Notes under the pieces: generated by a model | What the model was told of the DNA's origin: nothing | Database searches by the model: none | Seen by the model: the letters and a program-made list of their open reading frames with translations, nothing else | Translations under genes and position numbers: made by a program | Assembly: GCA_024684665.1 (NCBI GenBank) | Contig: JAIKWN010000011.1 | Location: forward strand, 1-6,252 | Source: Clostridiales bacterium | GTDB taxonomy: Bacteria > Bacillota_A > Clostridia > Christensenellales > Aristaeellaceae | DNA: 6,252 nucleotides | Reading direction: 5' to 3' | In this document: piece after piece, positions 5,417-6,252 of the stretch | Numbering within the stretch: the first letter of the stretch is position 1 | Layout of the letters: each line of letters begins with the position of its first letter

Positions 5417-6252
5417 ATGAAAATCACCGATCTACGCATGGGACGCATCTCAGTCCCCCTGCGTGTCCCCTTCAAGACGGCGCTGCGCCGGGTGGACAGC
5501 GTTGAAGATACTGTCATCGAACTCGTCACCGACGAAGGGATTTCCGGTTTCGGCGAGGCCCCGCCGACCGCCGTCATCACCGGCGACACCCGCGGGGCGA
5601 TCGAGGGCGCGATCAACGAGGTCCTGCGCCCGCTGCTCATCGGGCGGGATCCCCTCGCGAGGGAAGAAAACTGCGCCCTCGTGCAGAGGGCGCTGGTTCA
5701 CAACGGGAGCGCGAAGGCCGCCTGCGACATGGCCCTGTGGGACCTGCACGGCAAGGCGCTGGGGCTGCCGGTCTACCGCATGCTGGGCGGTAACGCGAAA
5801 ACGATCGAGACCGACCTGACCATCAGCGTCAATCCCCCGGAGGAGATGGCGCGGGACGCGAGAGACGCGGTCGCAAGGGGATATGACACGCTTAAGATCA
5901 AGGTGGGCGCCGATCCCTCGCTGGACGTCGCGCGGCTCTCCGCCGTCCGCGCCGCCGTGGGGCCGGGAATCCGCCGGCGCATCGAGGCAACCCAGGCCTG
6001 GAAACCCCGCCAGGCCGTCCGCATCTTAATCGAGATGCAGGCGAAGGGGCTGGATCTGGAGCTCGTGGAGCAGCCGGTCCCCGCGGGGGATCTGGAAGGG
6101 CTCGCCTACGTGACCGCGAACAGCGACGTGCCCGTCCTAGCGGACGAGAGCGTCTTTTCGCCGGCGGACGCCCTGAAGATCCTGCAGCTTCGCGCCGCCG
6201 ACCTCATCAACATCAAGCTGATGAAGTGCGGCGGCCTCACGAACGCGCTGCG
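5417..6252 (+). CDS. Dipeptide epimerase (L-Ala-D/L-Glu epimerase-like), enolase superfamily, C-terminus cut by window edge
   Basis: The open frame runs from ATG 5417 to the window end (278 full codons; the family is about 350-365). The N-terminal capping domain contains PLRVPFKTALR (14-24) and GFGEAPPTAVITGDT (44-58), the signature of dipeptide epimerases. The barrel follows with AKAACDMALWDLHGKALG (99-116), the catalytic KxK pair Lys160/Lys162 in TLKIKVG, Glu218 in VEQPV, Asp243 in LADES, and the opposing lysine Lys267 in INIKLMKCGG. The usual role is epimerising L-Ala-D-Glu from murein peptides so they can be reused, though some relatives act on other dipeptides. The C-terminal residues that set specificity lie outside the window. 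The first metal ligand, normally Asp in a DANQxW motif, reads Glu190 in IEATQAW, which is unusual. Codons end in G or C almost throughout, more than in metY. Confidence 0.9.
   Translation, partial: MKITDLRMGRISVPLRVPFKTALRRVDSVEDTVIELVTDEGISGFGEAPPTAVITGDTRGAIEGAINEVLRPLLIGRDPLAREENCALVQRALVHNGSAKAACDMALWDLHGKALGLPVYRMLGGNAKTIETDLTISVNPPEEMARDARDAVARGYDTLKIKVGADPSLDVARLSAVRAAVGPGIRRRIEATQAWKPRQAVRILIEMQAKGLDLELVEQPVPAGDLEGLAYVTANSDVPVLADESVFSPADALKILQLRAADLINIKLMKCGGLTNAL

Noticed and set aside
4734..5420. Plus-strand open frame of 228 codons antisense to guaA
   Set aside because: It runs through the conserved guaA motifs and both divergent promoters; no ribosome site or recognisable domain.

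Overview
The window reads as ordinary chromosome of a Gram-positive bacterium in the class Clostridia, probably an uncultured gut or rumen lineage. The signs are AGGAGG-type ribosome binding sites, sigma-A promoters matching TTGACA-17-TATAAT, an Rrf2 regulator with clustered cysteines next to a clostridial-type TcdA, and a GMP synthase lacking its glutaminase domain. Base composition is moderately GC-rich. A lineage near Christensenellales is a guess that the sequence alone cannot confirm.

Layout from left to right. On the minus strand: a small secreted protein with a cystatin-like core (truncated by the left edge), a cytoplasmic alpha/beta-hydrolase esterase with its own extended -10 promoter, then tcdA and an Rrf2-family regulator, which form a two-gene operon read rrf2 to tcdA. 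The rrf2 promoter is a perfect consensus with a palindrome laid over its -35 and spacer. Divergent from it on the plus strand is metY, an O-acetylhomoserine sulfhydrylase. metY converges on guaA (minus strand); the 212-bp gap between them holds two stem-loops that probably act as terminators. guaA and a plus-strand dipeptide epimerase (cut by the right edge) are divergent from a 167-bp region carrying one good promoter for each.

Most genes are housekeeping: sulfur assimilation into homocysteine (metY), tRNA A37 modification (tcdA), GMP synthesis (guaA) and probably murein-peptide recycling (epimerase). The Rrf2 protein is well placed to control itself, tcdA and perhaps metY, possibly in response to cysteine or Fe-S status. 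I see no mobile element, CRISPR array, RNA gene or defence system, and no convincing new multi-gene system. The points most worth a second look are the secreted cystatin-like protein, the glutaminase-less GMP synthase, a changed metal ligand in the epimerase, and the cysteine clusters in both rrf2 and tcdA.
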